A stretch of 33,249 nucleotides of DNA from Phoronis australis (GCA_002633005.1 NMRA01000214.1:642841-676089), one strand, 5' to 3'; numbered from the stretch's first letter, positions 21,437 through 32,579 are shown. Translations and numbers: made by a program. The notes: generated by a model not told the origin, from the letters alone.

Positions 21437-23943
21437 CTATTTCGAATAAAACCTTATTTTCATTTGGGTTGAGTTCTTGACTTCCATATAGAAAAAAATT
21501 AATTTTGTTGTACACTTGCGGAATTTCAGAATATTTTTTTTATAAATATTGGGGTATTGTTCGAGTGTCTGGAAAAGCTGTACCCTCTGCTCCTTGCATA
21601 CCTCACAAGCAAAGAAAACATGAGCATTTGTCTGTGCGTCTTCACGGCAACACAGAGGCGAAATATTATTAAAATTATGTATAAATTTCTCGTTGTTTAA
21701 GAATAGACAGAATCTTGATCTGTAAAGGATTATTTCGTGGTTGCGAGGAAGCTGGAACGATGTCAATGGGACTGGCAACTCTTGAGTAGTAGTATGCATT
21801 TTAAAGTTATTTTTAGAGTAACAATTGAAGTGCTTTCTTTTATTTTGGATGGTAAGGAATTCCAGTTGTCAATACAAGTTAATATGGTAGATTTCCTGAA
21901 GGCTTGGCTGAGGGAAGATAGAATAGTGTGCATATTACCTTGCCGCAGTTCTGGTCTCCTGTTAGTTTTTTGTAGGAGTCAAAGGGGATTTTGTTTGAGC
22001 AATTGTTTATGTTGGTTAAGACTTGTAATGTATACATGGACAGGTGGAGTTTACGACGGGTTGCAAGTTTGATCCAGTTGAGACTGTTTAGAACCTTGAT
22101 TGTGTTGGATCCTTTGTATGCTCCTGTTATGGCTAAAGGTGCTTGGTATTGTAGTCTTTGTAAATGAAGAAGTATGCCAGCGTTTGCCAATTGGTAGATT
22201 ATGCCACAGTAATCTAGATGTGGAAGAACAAAAGACTTGAACAGAGTTTCAAGATGCATGGAGTTGAAATGAGGAGAGACAATTCTAATTGGATTGATTA
22301 ATTTTTGTACTTTGTGAACGAGTTCGCGACAGTGAGGAGTAAATGTAAGCTTGTGGTCTAGTACCAATCCAAGGTGTTTGTGCGAAATAATTGGGAATAA
22401 CTTCCCCATTGAGTGATAATTCCAGCATAGGATTTGTTTGGAATTGAGTATTATTAGACTTAGAAAATATAAGATCAACACTTTTTTCAGGTTTAAATTT
22501 CATCTTCCATTTGCAAGACCAGTCATATAGTTTTATTAGGTCAGTTTGCAATTGTAAGGAGTCATGGGGATGCTCTTTTGAGAATGGGTGGAATATTGCA
22601 GTGTCATCAGCATATAAGAATGTTTTAGAGTTTATTGTGTCTGGAAGATCATTGATGTACAATAAAAAGAGTAAGGGGCCTAGTACGCTACCCTGTGGTA
22701 CTCCAGCATTTACGACACCTGGCGTTGATGAGCGTGATAAGACACCCTCTATTCGAACTTTGTAAGTTCGACATTCCAGATATGATTTTAAAAGTAAGAA
22801 GAGAGTTCCGGAAAAACCGTAAGATTGTAATTTATGTAGAAGCAGATCATGGGGAACGACATCAAAAGCTGACGCAATGTCTAAGAATATGGATCTCACG
22901 TTGTATCCTTGATCAAACTGGAGGTGGATTTCGTGTACAATTTCTGTAAGTTGGGACACAGTGCTATTACCAGGCATGAATCCCAATTGGCGACGATATA
23001 TGAGGTTTTGTGAAGAGAGGTGGTCAAACGTGTTGAGAAATTATTTCTTCTAAAATTTTGGATAGGGTGTGAAGTAGAGTTATGGGGTGATAGCTGGCAA
23101 TGTATGTTTTGGAGTTCTTTTTGTGTATTGGTATCATAACACCAAGTTTCCAGTTCAAAGGAAATTTTCCAGATTGTAGTATTTCGTTATATAATGTTGT
23201 CAAAGGAGTTGTGAGCTCTCTTGCTATTATCTTAATCATTTTATTGGTTATGAGATTGGTACCGTCGTTTTTGTTTAAGGTCAATATTTTCTAGTAGTTT
23301 TTGGACTTCAGATGGTTGGGCTTGTATGTCAGAGATGTTCTAATGTTCTGTTTTGGAATTAGGGAAAGCTCGTTGTTGGTGCAACGTGACTCTTGGCGGT
23401 GAAGTATTCTAAAAATAACTTACTTTTTCAGCTTTGGATGACGCCTGAGAGTTGGATTCCTTTGAGTGGATGGTGGTGTATGTGATTGCTTTACCTGTCC
23501 TCGAATTTTGTTTATTATATCCCAATATTCCTTAGAATTTTGGGAGACATTGTTGATGTTGGAGATTACTTTCATCTTATAGTCTTGTTTTGTCTTTTTA
23601 ATTAGTTCTTCCACACTCTTGCACTATTTTTTGTTGCCCTTAAAGGTACACGGGTTATTTGATTTTCTGAACGATCTGTACAGTTTGTTCCTTTTATTTA
23701 TTTCAGTCTTAATGTTTTTGTTAAACCACGGTTGGTTCGAGTTTTTATTGTCTTCATGGTTGATGGGATATTATTATTCAGTATGTTGTAGAGTGACTGT
23801 GTGAATGTTGAGACTGTGTCATTTATGTCACTTTTGCTCAGTATTTCAGTCCAGTTGAATGTGGTTATGTCAGTGCGCAGTTTGTCCATGTTAATGAGGT
23901 TGTAATTCCAGATCTGTTTGATAACGTCTGGTTCTTTAGGTAA
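21437..23943 (-). pseudogene. Reverse transcriptase ORF2 relic of the LINE
   Basis: Segments in order on the minus strand: a linker (NMDKLRTDITTFNWTEIL, about 23870), the finger region of reverse transcriptase (WKLGVMIPIHKK, then YHPITLLHTLSKILE, 23160-23040), then [39 protein letters not shown] and the catalytic [10 protein letters not shown] (YADD at 22614-22603). A thumb region follows ([12 protein letters not shown], then FVLPHLDYC), and a C-terminal Cys/His region of the SPLCCREDAQTNAHVFFACE type near 21650. The frame changes near 23030, near 22410 and between 21880 and 21800, and stops occur at about 23600 and 23700, so the copy is dead. The first reverse-transcriptase acidic motif is FLDIASAF, where DFSKAF-like is usual. 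Confidence 0.92.
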
Positions 23944-24224
23944 GAACGTAGTCGGACCCATCCCTCTGATGCCACCTTCCTAGAAAAACAAACAGTGGAA
24001 TTTAACAAAGATCCTGCAAGACGTTTAGGGGATACAGTCGGGACACACAAAAATGTCTCAACTGCTGGTGCCACAAAAGTCGGAGGCGTCCGGAACTCTT
24101 CGTAAGTTGATTTGTCCGATAGAAATGAGGACAACGAAAAACAAGCCTCGAAAACAATTATAATGGTCGTTAAATGGCGTATAATACGTCGAATCTATAC
24201 GAAAATGGGAAGGTGTCATCATCC

Positions 24225-24315
24225 AAATTTCATGAAAGTCCGCCAAGGAGCTCTGAAGATACAAAGGAAAACGTTAAGAAAATAAAATTGCCACTAGGAG
24301 CGCAGCGCTAGTCAT
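24225..24315 (+). repeat. Repeat R5, unit d
   Basis: TTCATGAAAGTCCGCCAAGG, then AAAATTGCCACTAGGAGC, matches units a-c at 20698-21135. Upstream similarity (AATGG(T/C)CG to GGGAA(G)GTGT, from about 24163) to 20994-21032 suggests a unit of about 250-270 bp. Confidence 0.6.
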
Positions 24316-24531
24316 ATCCGCCCGAATATTCGCTCACGCTGTCCCATCCAGGACAAGAAGTTGTCTTCAAACTTTTACGAACAGACCATCAAATGGTTTT
24401 AGAGATACAGCAGCGGACACCGGACGGGGATGATGGCATAATGCAACCCCCCCCCACACGCACGTTCATATACATGTGCACAAAAGGGACTCTCAAATCC
24501 TTTTCCTACACTAACAAGTCAGCCGGCAAAA

Positions 24532-24840
24532 AGCAATTTTAGATTTGGTGGCAAAGTCATGTAAGAAGTTGTCAACCATGCTTTAAGTACTTATAGAAAC
24601 CCTATTTTGAAGCTCAGGGAGTTGTCAAGCTGAAATATGCTCCGTTGGCATAGTAGCCTAACCAGTTATTTTACCAACCAAAACGAGCAATTTCATGTTT
24701 GAGGGCAAAGTCATGTTAGAACAGGCAACCATGAACAAGATAACCCTGTGTTTAAAGTACGGGTTGTTAATAAGGCAAACTGGGTTTATATACCAAAATA
24801 ACCAAATATTTGACGGTCAAGTTAGAAGCAAGCAACCACG
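24532..24840 (+). repeat. Degenerate tandem repeat, about 154-bp and 120-bp spacing
   Basis: Units at 24532-24580 and 24686-24733 share AGCAATTT, GGCAAAGTCATGT(A/T)AGAA and CAACCATG. A weaker third match (TCAAGTTAGAAGCAAGCAAC) lies near 24816. No coding content is seen. Confidence 0.6.
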
Positions 24841-26196
24841 TCCAATGTGCAATCCGGGTGCCCACTCCAAAGTCTAAAGCAAACACCGTTTCCTTTATCA
24901 AAGATGCGGTGCATATGCATATAGTAACAAGAGGAATAATTTTGATAAGCCAATGCGAGAAATCATTTAGAAAAAGAGTTGTGGATGGACTATGTTTAAA
25001 CCAGTAACACACCTTGAAAATCGAAAGATGGCTGTCAAGGCAACTAATGCAAATAAAGCCGTCAACTGCATAAAACGTGAACAAGAGACTGAATTAAATA
25101 AAGCAAGAGAATTGTGGCTTTGTCAAAGGTGTGCCGTAATTACCACTAGTACCAGTACCGTAATGTTGGCATTTCTGCGGTTATCAAATGAATATTCATC
25201 ACAAGGATCCAAGCCGTAATGATAGCATGCTGGCGGATAACTACTCCTAACCACGGATGCTTATCTCGATCTTTTGCAAGCACAGACATCTTATAAACGT
25301 TGTGCTAAAAGATTGAGACTAACAAAAGCTCCCGTGCTCCATACAAGGGGCAGTATTTTTAAAGTCCTAGTAGCTCACGTTTTTATAACCCTTAATAAAC
25401 AGTTAGAAAATGTTAAAAGAACCAAGCATTACCTGTCCCATAACTAATACAAAATTCTTTGTCGAAGAAACTTTAAATAAACTCGCCACTCACGATTCGG
25501 ACACGAAGAACATACATGTACCGCCGTTTTGAACTTACCGCGAGACCGAAAGTTTATTTCATTCAGTAACCCAGGATTAAGAACACCGGGCGTGCATCCA
25601 GTAACGCTAGGGCCTAGGCTAGGACCTAGCTAAAATCTAGCTAAAGTCGCCTGTTCTCACTTAAAATACACGGCAATATCTCACATTGTATCTCGAAGTT
25701 TTACTTTTTAGTGAAGTCCTTGCGTTACTGAACGGGAGGCGGGTGAGACTAGAGCAGCGCGCAAACCGGGATAAAATAATCGACAGCTGAACTTAATAAA
25801 ACCAAAATAGGGACAATCTGTAAGGAAAAACGAAATAGCAAATAAATTTTGGAAGAAAATATTATGCGGACTAGGGCCTGCAGCCGATGACCCGCTGTGG
25901 ACCGAGACCGGACACTGGCGAAAGGCGAAGGCATGCGGTCGTCGGCTGTTTTATCGGAATAAATGGTTCAAATCATACATGCCGTATACAAAGATAGTTT
26001 CAGACACTTGCATGTAATTACGGACTAGTCGCAATCTTGTGACACAGCCGCCGCACAGCGCATTGGTATTAGAAGTGACTTACAGGTCCCTGGGGGTCTT
26101 CTGTTGTTGGAATGGTAATTAGTAATGCAATCTGCATAGATACTGGGGTTCCTGATTTTTCTGTGTTTATTTGATACATTTCACTACCAGGCAAAC
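24841..26196. other. Intergenic stretch, no gene recognised
   Basis: Holds a short run of TAGG/CCTAG-type near-palindromes at 25609-25645 (GCTAGGGCCTAGGC, GCTAGGACCTAGC) and a somewhat CpG-rich patch at 25735-25945. A 61-codon minus-strand frame at 25934-25749 starts with ATG but has no recognisable domain. Confidence 0.45.
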
Positions 26197-26358
26197 TATA
26201 TTAATATAGGTGCCCCGCTGAAAGGGGTCCGAAGAGAGGTGCCCTATATATTAATATAGGTGCCCCGCTGAAAGGGGTCCGAAGAGCGGTGCCCAATATA
26301 TTAATATAGGGGCCCCGATCTTCGGACCCCTTCTGGTGGGGTGTTCTATATTAATATA
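26197..26358. repeat. Palindromic array: TATATTAATATA at exact 50-bp period
   Basis: The perfect 12-bp palindrome TATATTAATATA starts at 26197, 26247, 26297 and 26347. The 38-bp spacers 1 and 2 are direct copies (GGTGCCCCGCTGAAAGGGG, then TCCGAAGAG, then GGTGCCC). Spacer 3 is an inverted copy of the same unit, so 26247-26358 forms a long near-perfect palindrome centred at 26302/26303. The sequence after the last palindrome (GGGGCACC) is again the inverse of the spacer start. No open frame of interest. Such a structure could extrude as a cruciform or form a hairpin RNA. Confidence 0.9.
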
Positions 26359-27514
26359 TGGGGCACCCCATTTCTGAGCCCATAATTTAATTTATTGCTC
26401 ATGTCATTTTAATAAGAATAAGTCATTTTAAATAATAAGCTGACTATCACTCAGTATCACTCATTTGTTATCAGCTTATTATACACGCAATGAAAATGCA
26501 TTCAAACATGTCTACTTCGGCAATTTTGTTGCAAAATGGAAGTACAGGTCACAAAAAGAGAAATCATGAATGAAAATTCTTAAAATGCGAGAATTTTCTA
26601 CATCTCACCAAACCAAAATCGTGCTAAGTCTCAAAAAAATCTGTGATTTTGGGTATAGACTCTTCCTGTTGGTTTTTAAATGGAGTCGCCCTTAAATGGG
26701 ATGCTTAACATTTTGTCTTCTGTAACCGGGATTGACTGGATCTAGCACGGGGGAGGGGTGACCACACCTCAAGATTACCGAATCAACTGTTGGCTGAACA
26801 ACAACTGTGGGTTTCACTGTGGCTTTCGCCCTAAATTCACCAATGTTTGTCAGTTACTATGTATACTTTTTCACGAAGTCCCAGTCAACTTATTTTAGAA
26901 TAAATGTGTATAACTATGCTAATGTAAAGCAGGATCTAAACGTCAATGCTATTATAACTGCAGTGGTGTTCACGATTGAATAACAAGGCGAACTATTCGT
27001 CTGGGCTAAGCGGGTGTTACTGGGAGTAATTAACTATGGTAAACAGTATAAATATAACAACAAACATGTAATATCAAAATAATTAAGTAAAATTGCTATG
27101 CAGTTATAATATTCTGACAATTAAACTTGCGAAAATATTGAAAATATATTTAGACAGGGAAGCTAAACCGGTGTTCTCCGGATGCTTTGTTGAGCGACTG
27201 ACAGACAACAATGAACGACGGAATACCAACTGGTGGCGAAATAACATCAGAAAGAAATTTGGTGTGGTGCCAAATGGTACACTGTATAATATAAGTATTA
27301 ACGAGTTTAAAGTAAAAGGGAGAATTCTCATCCAAACTTAAACACTAGAATTATTTACTACCCGGCGGAGCCCGACCTAGCCTGGCTGCGAGGACATCTG
27401 TTCTCTGTGGCACAGTAGAAAGTCATTAATTAGCTCCACGGGCATTCAATAATTGGAGTTTGCGTAACAAAGTGATTAAAATATACCGCGTCATGTTCCT
27501 TTCACTCATAAAAA
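26359..27514. other. Intergenic stretch, no gene recognised
   Basis: AT-rich, apart from a C/G-rich patch near 26745. An 82-codon plus-strand frame at 27093-27341 has no domain I recognise. Confidence 0.45.
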
Positions 27515-27792
27515 GAATCCTACGTTGACACCTTAACCGGTCGAGAGTGGGCAACTCTACCCGTTTGCGCACCACACAATCTGCCGGTTTAGATCAAAGA
27601 CACCATGTTGTTATGGTTAGTTAAATCGCCTCAGTCTGCTGATGTCATCGTTCTTCAGATAATGAAACCATAATAACACAATGGGGGCGATAATAGTACT
27701 TAAATTTTCCTTTTGAAAGTTTGTAAATAGCATATCTGAATAGCAGTCGTGGTTACTGGTTTTTAATTTTTGAAAATTGGATAAGGAATGTG
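27515..27792 (+). repeat. Dispersed repeat R4, copy 2
   Basis: Collinear with 17940-18245 in the same orientation; divergence is substantial, with indels. It ends about 230 bp before the hAT-type transposase relic, so it might belong to the same old element. Copy 1 has no such neighbour. Confidence 0.65.
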
Positions 27793-28019
27793 ACTTTTAC
27801 AACCCAAAACGTTTGTTTAATGTTGCAATAATATGTTCCTCATTGTGCAACATACTGGGCCAATTATCCAGTGCTGTAGTGGGGCGTAGGCTGACGTAGG
27901 CGCAGCCAATCACCTTTTTACATTTTAACGTTGCCTTGATACGCTGACGGTAGCCTTGTTGTCGAACATTTCGGCTCGCGCAACCGCCAGGCATGCTTTG
28001 ATGAGCTCGTGTTTCGTGA

Positions 28020-28709
28020 GATCGGAGCATGTTTTTGGGATTACTGCGATATTTGGAAAGTCTCACTTTCATTCAGAATCTTGCACTGATGCACCATGTG
28101 TTAGAAGAGCTCTCAAGCATGTTTGTGGACCTACAATGCGGAAACACAACTATGCCACACGCAGAAATTAAAGCTTATTCGGCGGATGGTTGATAATACT
28201 GGGCAGGCATTCGCCACTGCACTGACATGCACTCAAGAGAAGAGGTTTGGGTCAATAGAACTTAAGGAAACCCTTAAAGGAACAACCGTGACCATACGTC
28301 TTGGACACGTTATTCAAAATCTTGTTATTAACTTGGAGCGGTGTTCACTTGACAATGATGAGCAGTCATTTTGCTCTTTTCCGAGCATCTTGGACCCAAA
28401 ACGTGGCCGATGGGATCTGTGATAAGACACGGCGAGTCACGGGTATATGCGAGAGGTTTGGGCTGGTTGTCACAACGTCAATCAGGGCAATGTGTGAATT
28501 CCTAGCAATGGAGGAGAAGGTTAAACTAGTCAACCTACGAAGTGCTGTGCGACAACTGGACCTCTGCATCAGACCGTTTTCCTTGCAGTACAGCTGAATA
28601 TGAGAGAGGATTCAGCGAAACGAATCGGATTGTAACAGACTCTAGCTCTTGTTTGCTATTAAAAACCACCTTCAGCTTGCTGTTTGGCAAGGTCAATGGT
28701 CCATGTTAG
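28020..28709 (+). pseudogene. hAT-type transposase relic (KIAA1586/ZNF862-like C-terminal half)
   Basis: Four consecutive segments resemble the C-terminal half of hAT-derived proteins with a C-terminal dimerisation domain. Frame A (28020-about 28165): LALMHHVLEELSSMFVDLQ. Frame B (to about 28420): AFATALTCTQEKRFGSIEL, then NDEQSFCSFPSILDPKR. Frame C (to about 28570): GICERFGLV and an EEK..LVNLRSAVRQLDLC stretch. Frame A again (28572-28709): DRFPCSTAEYERGFSETNRI and LLFGKVNGPC, then TAG. The last part matches the hallmark S-x-(A)E-x-ERGFS-x-x-N-x-I and the closing LLF..-NGP of the dimerisation domain. Three frame changes show it is non-functional. The DNA-binding N-terminus is not recognisable upstream. 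It could be a transposon or a decayed domesticated gene; the former is more likely given the surroundings. Confidence 0.85.
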
Positions 28710-29134
28710 ACCCACAACCTTAGGCTGAAACTTGGATTCGACAACACAGAACTGCTGATAGTTCTCAGTTCATATTATGTACAGTGTAACTTGGAGAAGA
28801 ACAAGACTGCCGACAAGAAAATTTTTTTGAGGATTCCGTAACTAAAAACTCTATCTTTGGACAAGTCACTAGTACCTGGTGTTTTACTAACTTTAAAACT
28901 AAATGAAAATGAGAACAACTGCTTGCAAGAAAGCCCTAATTGGAGTTTATGCATTATATATGTAAGCGCAGGCATGTTTATGTTTTTGGCGTTCAGCTCT
29001 TTAATAAAACGTCAGCGCTTGTGTAACATCGCGTTTGTGTAGTTAGTGTTTGAGTAACATATGTTCTCCTAGAGTGAAATGCACGCAGACCTCTGCAATC
29101 GAATATGTGTGGTTGGGCTTCCTTTCTGCGACAT

Positions 29135-29150
29135 CCCAGATCCGCCACTG
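29135..29150. repeat. Solitary hAT-like terminal inverted repeat
   Basis: CCCAGATCCGCCACTG ends here and matches the right end of the element at 30231-32444 (TAGATCCGCCACTG). No matching left end was found upstream, so this is a truncated element, possibly the one that carried the relic at 28020-28709. Confidence 0.55.
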
Positions 29151-30225
29151 CAGACTGGAAGTAAATACCTATTGGTAGGCCTACATGTTTGTGAGTCAGG
29201 TTTTTCGATTTCACTGGACTTTTAAAATTCAGAGCTCAAAGCTATGGGCAGGGCTTTGGGCGCCTACTTACCTCTAATTTTACCGCTAGAGCGCTGCAAT
29301 TATCAAACCACCAGGCAGCAGTTGGATTTTGAGGTAAGCCAAGTGTCATCGTACAATTTTTAGCATGTGCAATATTATTTTTCCCATCGCTGACATTCAG
29401 CTCACACACTACAGTTCACAACAGTCTCCCCTTTGCGTTTTCAATCGCAGAGTTTTTATTTCTAGACAAAGGATGTATCGATTGTAACTTTTTGTCACGT
29501 TTTGAAATACGTTTTGTCTAGTAATTCAAAACTTAAAGTAAATTTAGCAAATGGTTATTTTCCTGGCGAAATGACAAAATGACAACTGCCGGGGAAACGC
29601 CGGTTGCTGTGTCTGGACAGCAAAAATCAAGTACATTGTACAGGTGCGTGTTATTGTAATTCAGATGAGGAGCGCATAGTGTTGAGGTTAAATAGGTTTT
29701 TATTTGTTTGTTGAAACAACGACGTGAGCGGCCAGTAAAGCGGTTGCCGATTTGAGGCCATACGTCCGGGTAGTCACACTGCAATTGCTGATAGTTGGCA
29801 TCAGTTTCACGATATGGCGAAAAAGAATATACATTTGCTGACCCATAAAAGTTTTCCTTTTAATTTATTACCAGAACGGGAACTGTTTGATGTACCCTTG
29901 CTATGAGTCAGGGCTGACCTCAATCATATTCGCGATGGATGAAGAGGTTGCTTTGAGCATTGATCGGAAAGGTGGTTGCGGTTAGCAGCCTAGTTGTTGA
30001 CATAGTGTGTTTGGTGACAAACGTGCATGGCCTCTTCACCAAATCTGCGGGCATCGAAGTTCGTTTTTCATCTGGAAGTGTTTCTCCGCTAGTTTCTCTA
30101 CCACGGCGTAATGTATTATTAGGTCCATCATTGCCACAATTGTACATTGGATCGCATGCTGTAACTGACCAATCAGAGATGTGAATAAAGACAGTTCGTT
30201 CTTTGTACATCGTATTGTCAGTTGC
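29151..30225. other. Intergenic stretch, no gene recognised
   Basis: Short frames on both strands (for example 30210-29920 minus and 29960-30184 plus) have no recognisable motifs. Confidence 0.45.
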
Positions 30226-31132
30226 TTATCCAGTGGCGGATCCACGTTTTCAGCAAGGGAGGTTTAAGATTCCCGCCAAGGTCGAATCCTAGGCGCGTGG
30301 CGCCGAGCGGGGGAGAGGTCGGCAGGGGGGATTCCCCTCTCGTGTAAGGTATATTTTTGTTTTTGTATCCAAATAGTGAAATTTCCATGCATCCTGGTAA
30401 GTTTCTGGCACTTAACATATCTCTGGAGTTTTTCTTTAAGTTAATTAAAAACCCTTCTCGATTTCGTCACATGAACTTGGCTCATAAGTTTCGTGAAACC
30501 ATATTGTGCACATCTGGGTATGAGTCACGCCACCAGCAAAAATTTTTGTTGGAACATCTGCTTACACACACCTTTTTAGCATACGAAAAGTCGTATACGA
30601 AAAAGTGTGGTGTGTATACAAGGGTTTAGACAATTTACAAATATTCAAGAGCATAATTAAGGAGCACCGACGGGGCGTAAAAACTTGAATATCAGATGAT
30701 CGCGTAACAGCAGCCTCAAGTTGTTTAAGAACGAAGACCTGTACTGTTAGTCCGGAAATAAGCATGTGTTCTGTCTCGTTACGAGAAAAACTGGCGAACG
30801 ATGGTGCTCTCAACTCATAGTCTATTATTAAAAGCGACAATAAATAGTTATTTATCACTTTATTAAGCTGAATCACGTTGACAACAATTGAAAAACGTCA
30901 AATTTATAGGAAACAAATCACCTGAAAACAGTACTGGCTGAAATAAGTAGTTTTACAAAGCACACTTTTGTAAAAAAATCACAAGACTAGTTCGCCGAGG
31001 GAACAGAAGTACACTGAAACTCAACATTTACACAAATCAAGCTGGCCTGGTCCGTCGCGAGATCTAGAGTGTACTATGCAAAAAATTTTGAATTGAAAAC
31101 TTCTCTCTAAAATTTAAATCCCCAGTGGTTAC

Positions 31133-31470
31133 TCATACGTTAGTCCTATCCTTCTGTTGTCTAGACTGCCGAGGAATTTGTATATCGGATCCAATGATTT
31201 GCTCGTCTTGGAACCATTCTACCCAGATATCTTCGATGTTTGTTCCCAACGCTTGCACTTCGTCAACTGCTGTGTCAATGAGCTTGTAAGCCTCTACAAT
31301 GTCAGCATCTCGTTTCGCAGCTCAGTTGACACTAAGACCCTTGAGGTTGCCAAGTCCATTCAAAAGACTTACATGCGCAACTAAATTTGATCCGTTCATC
31401 ATGGACTACTTCAAACCTTGACGAAGCATCCCAGGACCTATTTGCATCTCTTGCAATTTTCGAAATAAAC
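31133..31470 (-). pseudogene. hAT-group transposase fragment (ZMYM1/THAP12-like)
   Basis: On the minus strand a frame reads LNGLGNLKGLSVN (31363-31325), an in-frame TGA (31324-31322), then DADIVEAYKLIDTAVDEV, a WVEWFQDEQ stretch and PRQSRQQKDRTNV before TGA at 31135-31133. This order (LQ-x-x-x-x-DIV-x-A, helical segment, PR-x-x-x-RQ-x-x-R-x-N) is characteristic of hAT transposases related to vertebrate ZMYM1 and THAP12. Weak similarity (SWDASSRFEVV) to the region around the conserved R-W motif continues to about 31470 in another frame. Catalytic N-terminal parts and the C-terminal dimerisation domain are not recognisable. Its position inside the element at 30231-32444 identifies it as that element's own gene. 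Confidence 0.78.
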
Positions 31471-31880
31471 GTCCCAATGTCTGAACGCTTGAAACCCGAA
31501 GTACTAATATCAAATAAATGCCCATGGGCATGAGCGTTTCATCGGGTGAGCCTTTCTGCGGAAATTCCCAGTATAGAAGACGGCAGTGTGCTTATTGCAG
31601 GTAGACAGACGGTAGGTGTTGAGGTCGGAACTAGGGCTCCTTAGGAGGCCTATTGAACATCGCACGAGTCCCGCAAGACTTTGTTGTGAAAGAACAGCCT
31701 CCCCGCAATTTCTGGTACTGTACACTTTTCGCGAATGCGGTCACTTTCTCAATGTGAGTGCCCCCTTGGTCATTCCTTGTATAGACATAACTTGTTATAG
31801 AGTGTGTCTTCAAACGGACTCGCGACCAGACCACGGCGCCCGCCACAATAGCAATTCTTCGGAAAAAGATTTTTTTCAAA

Positions 31881-31924
31881 AATATTACATGTACATGTAC
31901 ACAATATTACATGTACATGTACAC
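31881..31924 (+). repeat. Perfect tandem duplication of 22 bp
   Basis: Two identical copies of a 22-bp unit, AATATT followed by ACATGTACATGTACAC, lie inside the hAT-like element. ACATGTACATGT is itself palindromic. Identity suggests recent slippage or an assembly artefact. Confidence 0.92.
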
Positions 31925-32579
31925 TGTATGATATTGCGCAAGACAACTTTACTATACATCAGTTACAAACGTGTGGAGTGTAATAGAATGACACGGCATG
32001 ACAGATGAGGTAAAAACGTTGCACGTCAATTCGCCTGAATATCAGGGTTGCGGCACCGCAGTATTTCCCCTAATCAAATCAAAACATATCTTAGAGTAAA
32101 GAAGCTAGTTACCTAAAGAAATCAGCTATAGAACTGCTCTTTCAGCGGTGAATCCATCTAAAATGCTTGGCTACTTCAGAAGTGTCGACGGAAGCGCGCG
32201 CACAATAAATCCCCGCGCGTTTTGCCGATGAGCCACAAAGACTCAGCAATTCACAATGCAAAAAACTATATTTTCAGAGTGAACCCCCCCCCTCAATTTT
32301 TTCCAAGTTGGTTTACTTGGGGTTTACACACGCTGGCGGTGCCGTTTTTGTTTTGCTGGATACGCTTTTGTTTTATTTTTTAATTTTTGGGTCCTGGCCC
32401 GAGGGGGGGTTAAACCCCCTGAACCCCCCGTAGATCCGCCACTGTTATCATACACCTACTGTACTTGAAAGCGTTACGGTGTTTTCCCATTGCTCCCAAC
32501 TTGTTCAATTCTATAGCCCAACAACAAGTTACATGTAGGAAGTTTACCCCTGTAGCCAATATCTTACACGACTGATTAA

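Larger units (their letters stand above)
21136..23943 (-). mobile_element. 5'-truncated LINE (CR1/L2-like, Jockey superfamily)
   Basis: A 2.8-kb non-LTR retrotransposon on the minus strand. Target-site duplications GAACGTAG flank it exactly (21128-21135 and 23944-23951). The 3' end carries AATAAA-like sequence and a six-A tail (read on the minus strand at the left edge), the signature of target-primed reverse transcription. It is truncated at its 5' end: the endonuclease domain is missing and coding begins in the linker before the reverse transcriptase. It interrupts a unit of repeat R5, so it inserted after that repeat. The 3' untranslated part holds a 40-bp tandem duplication (21232-21311). 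Confidence 0.93.
30231..32444 (-). mobile_element. hAT-like DNA transposon, 2.2 kb, with terminal inverted repeats
   Basis: The left end CAGTGGCGGATCCACG and the right end CGTAGATCCGCCACTG are inverted copies of about 16 bp with one difference. The element is flanked flush by TTATC on both sides (30226-30230 and 32445-32449), a perfect 5-bp duplication. The 8-bp flanks do not match, although classical hAT elements give 8 bp. Inside, on the minus strand, lies a transposase relic of the hAT group (31133-31470). The right subterminal region is rich in C and G runs. At 2.2 kb with a broken transposase the element is immobile. Confidence 0.8.

Noticed and set aside
22511-22949. Plus-strand frames inside the LINE
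   Set aside because: They are antisense to the reverse transcriptase segments.
26197-26358. CRISPR-like reading of the regular 50-bp array
   Set aside because: The genome is eukaryotic, the spacers are copies of each other rather than unique, and one is inverted.
27093-27341. 82-codon plus-strand frame as a possible small gene
   Set aside because: No domain, no start context and no splice partners that I can support.
30265-30300. GGTCGAATCC resembling a tRNA T-loop
   Set aside because: No matching acceptor stem, D-arm or anticodon arm around it; it lies at the end of the hAT-like element.
31157-31384. 75-codon plus-strand frame
   Set aside because: It is antisense to the hAT transposase relic, whose motifs are clear on the minus strand.
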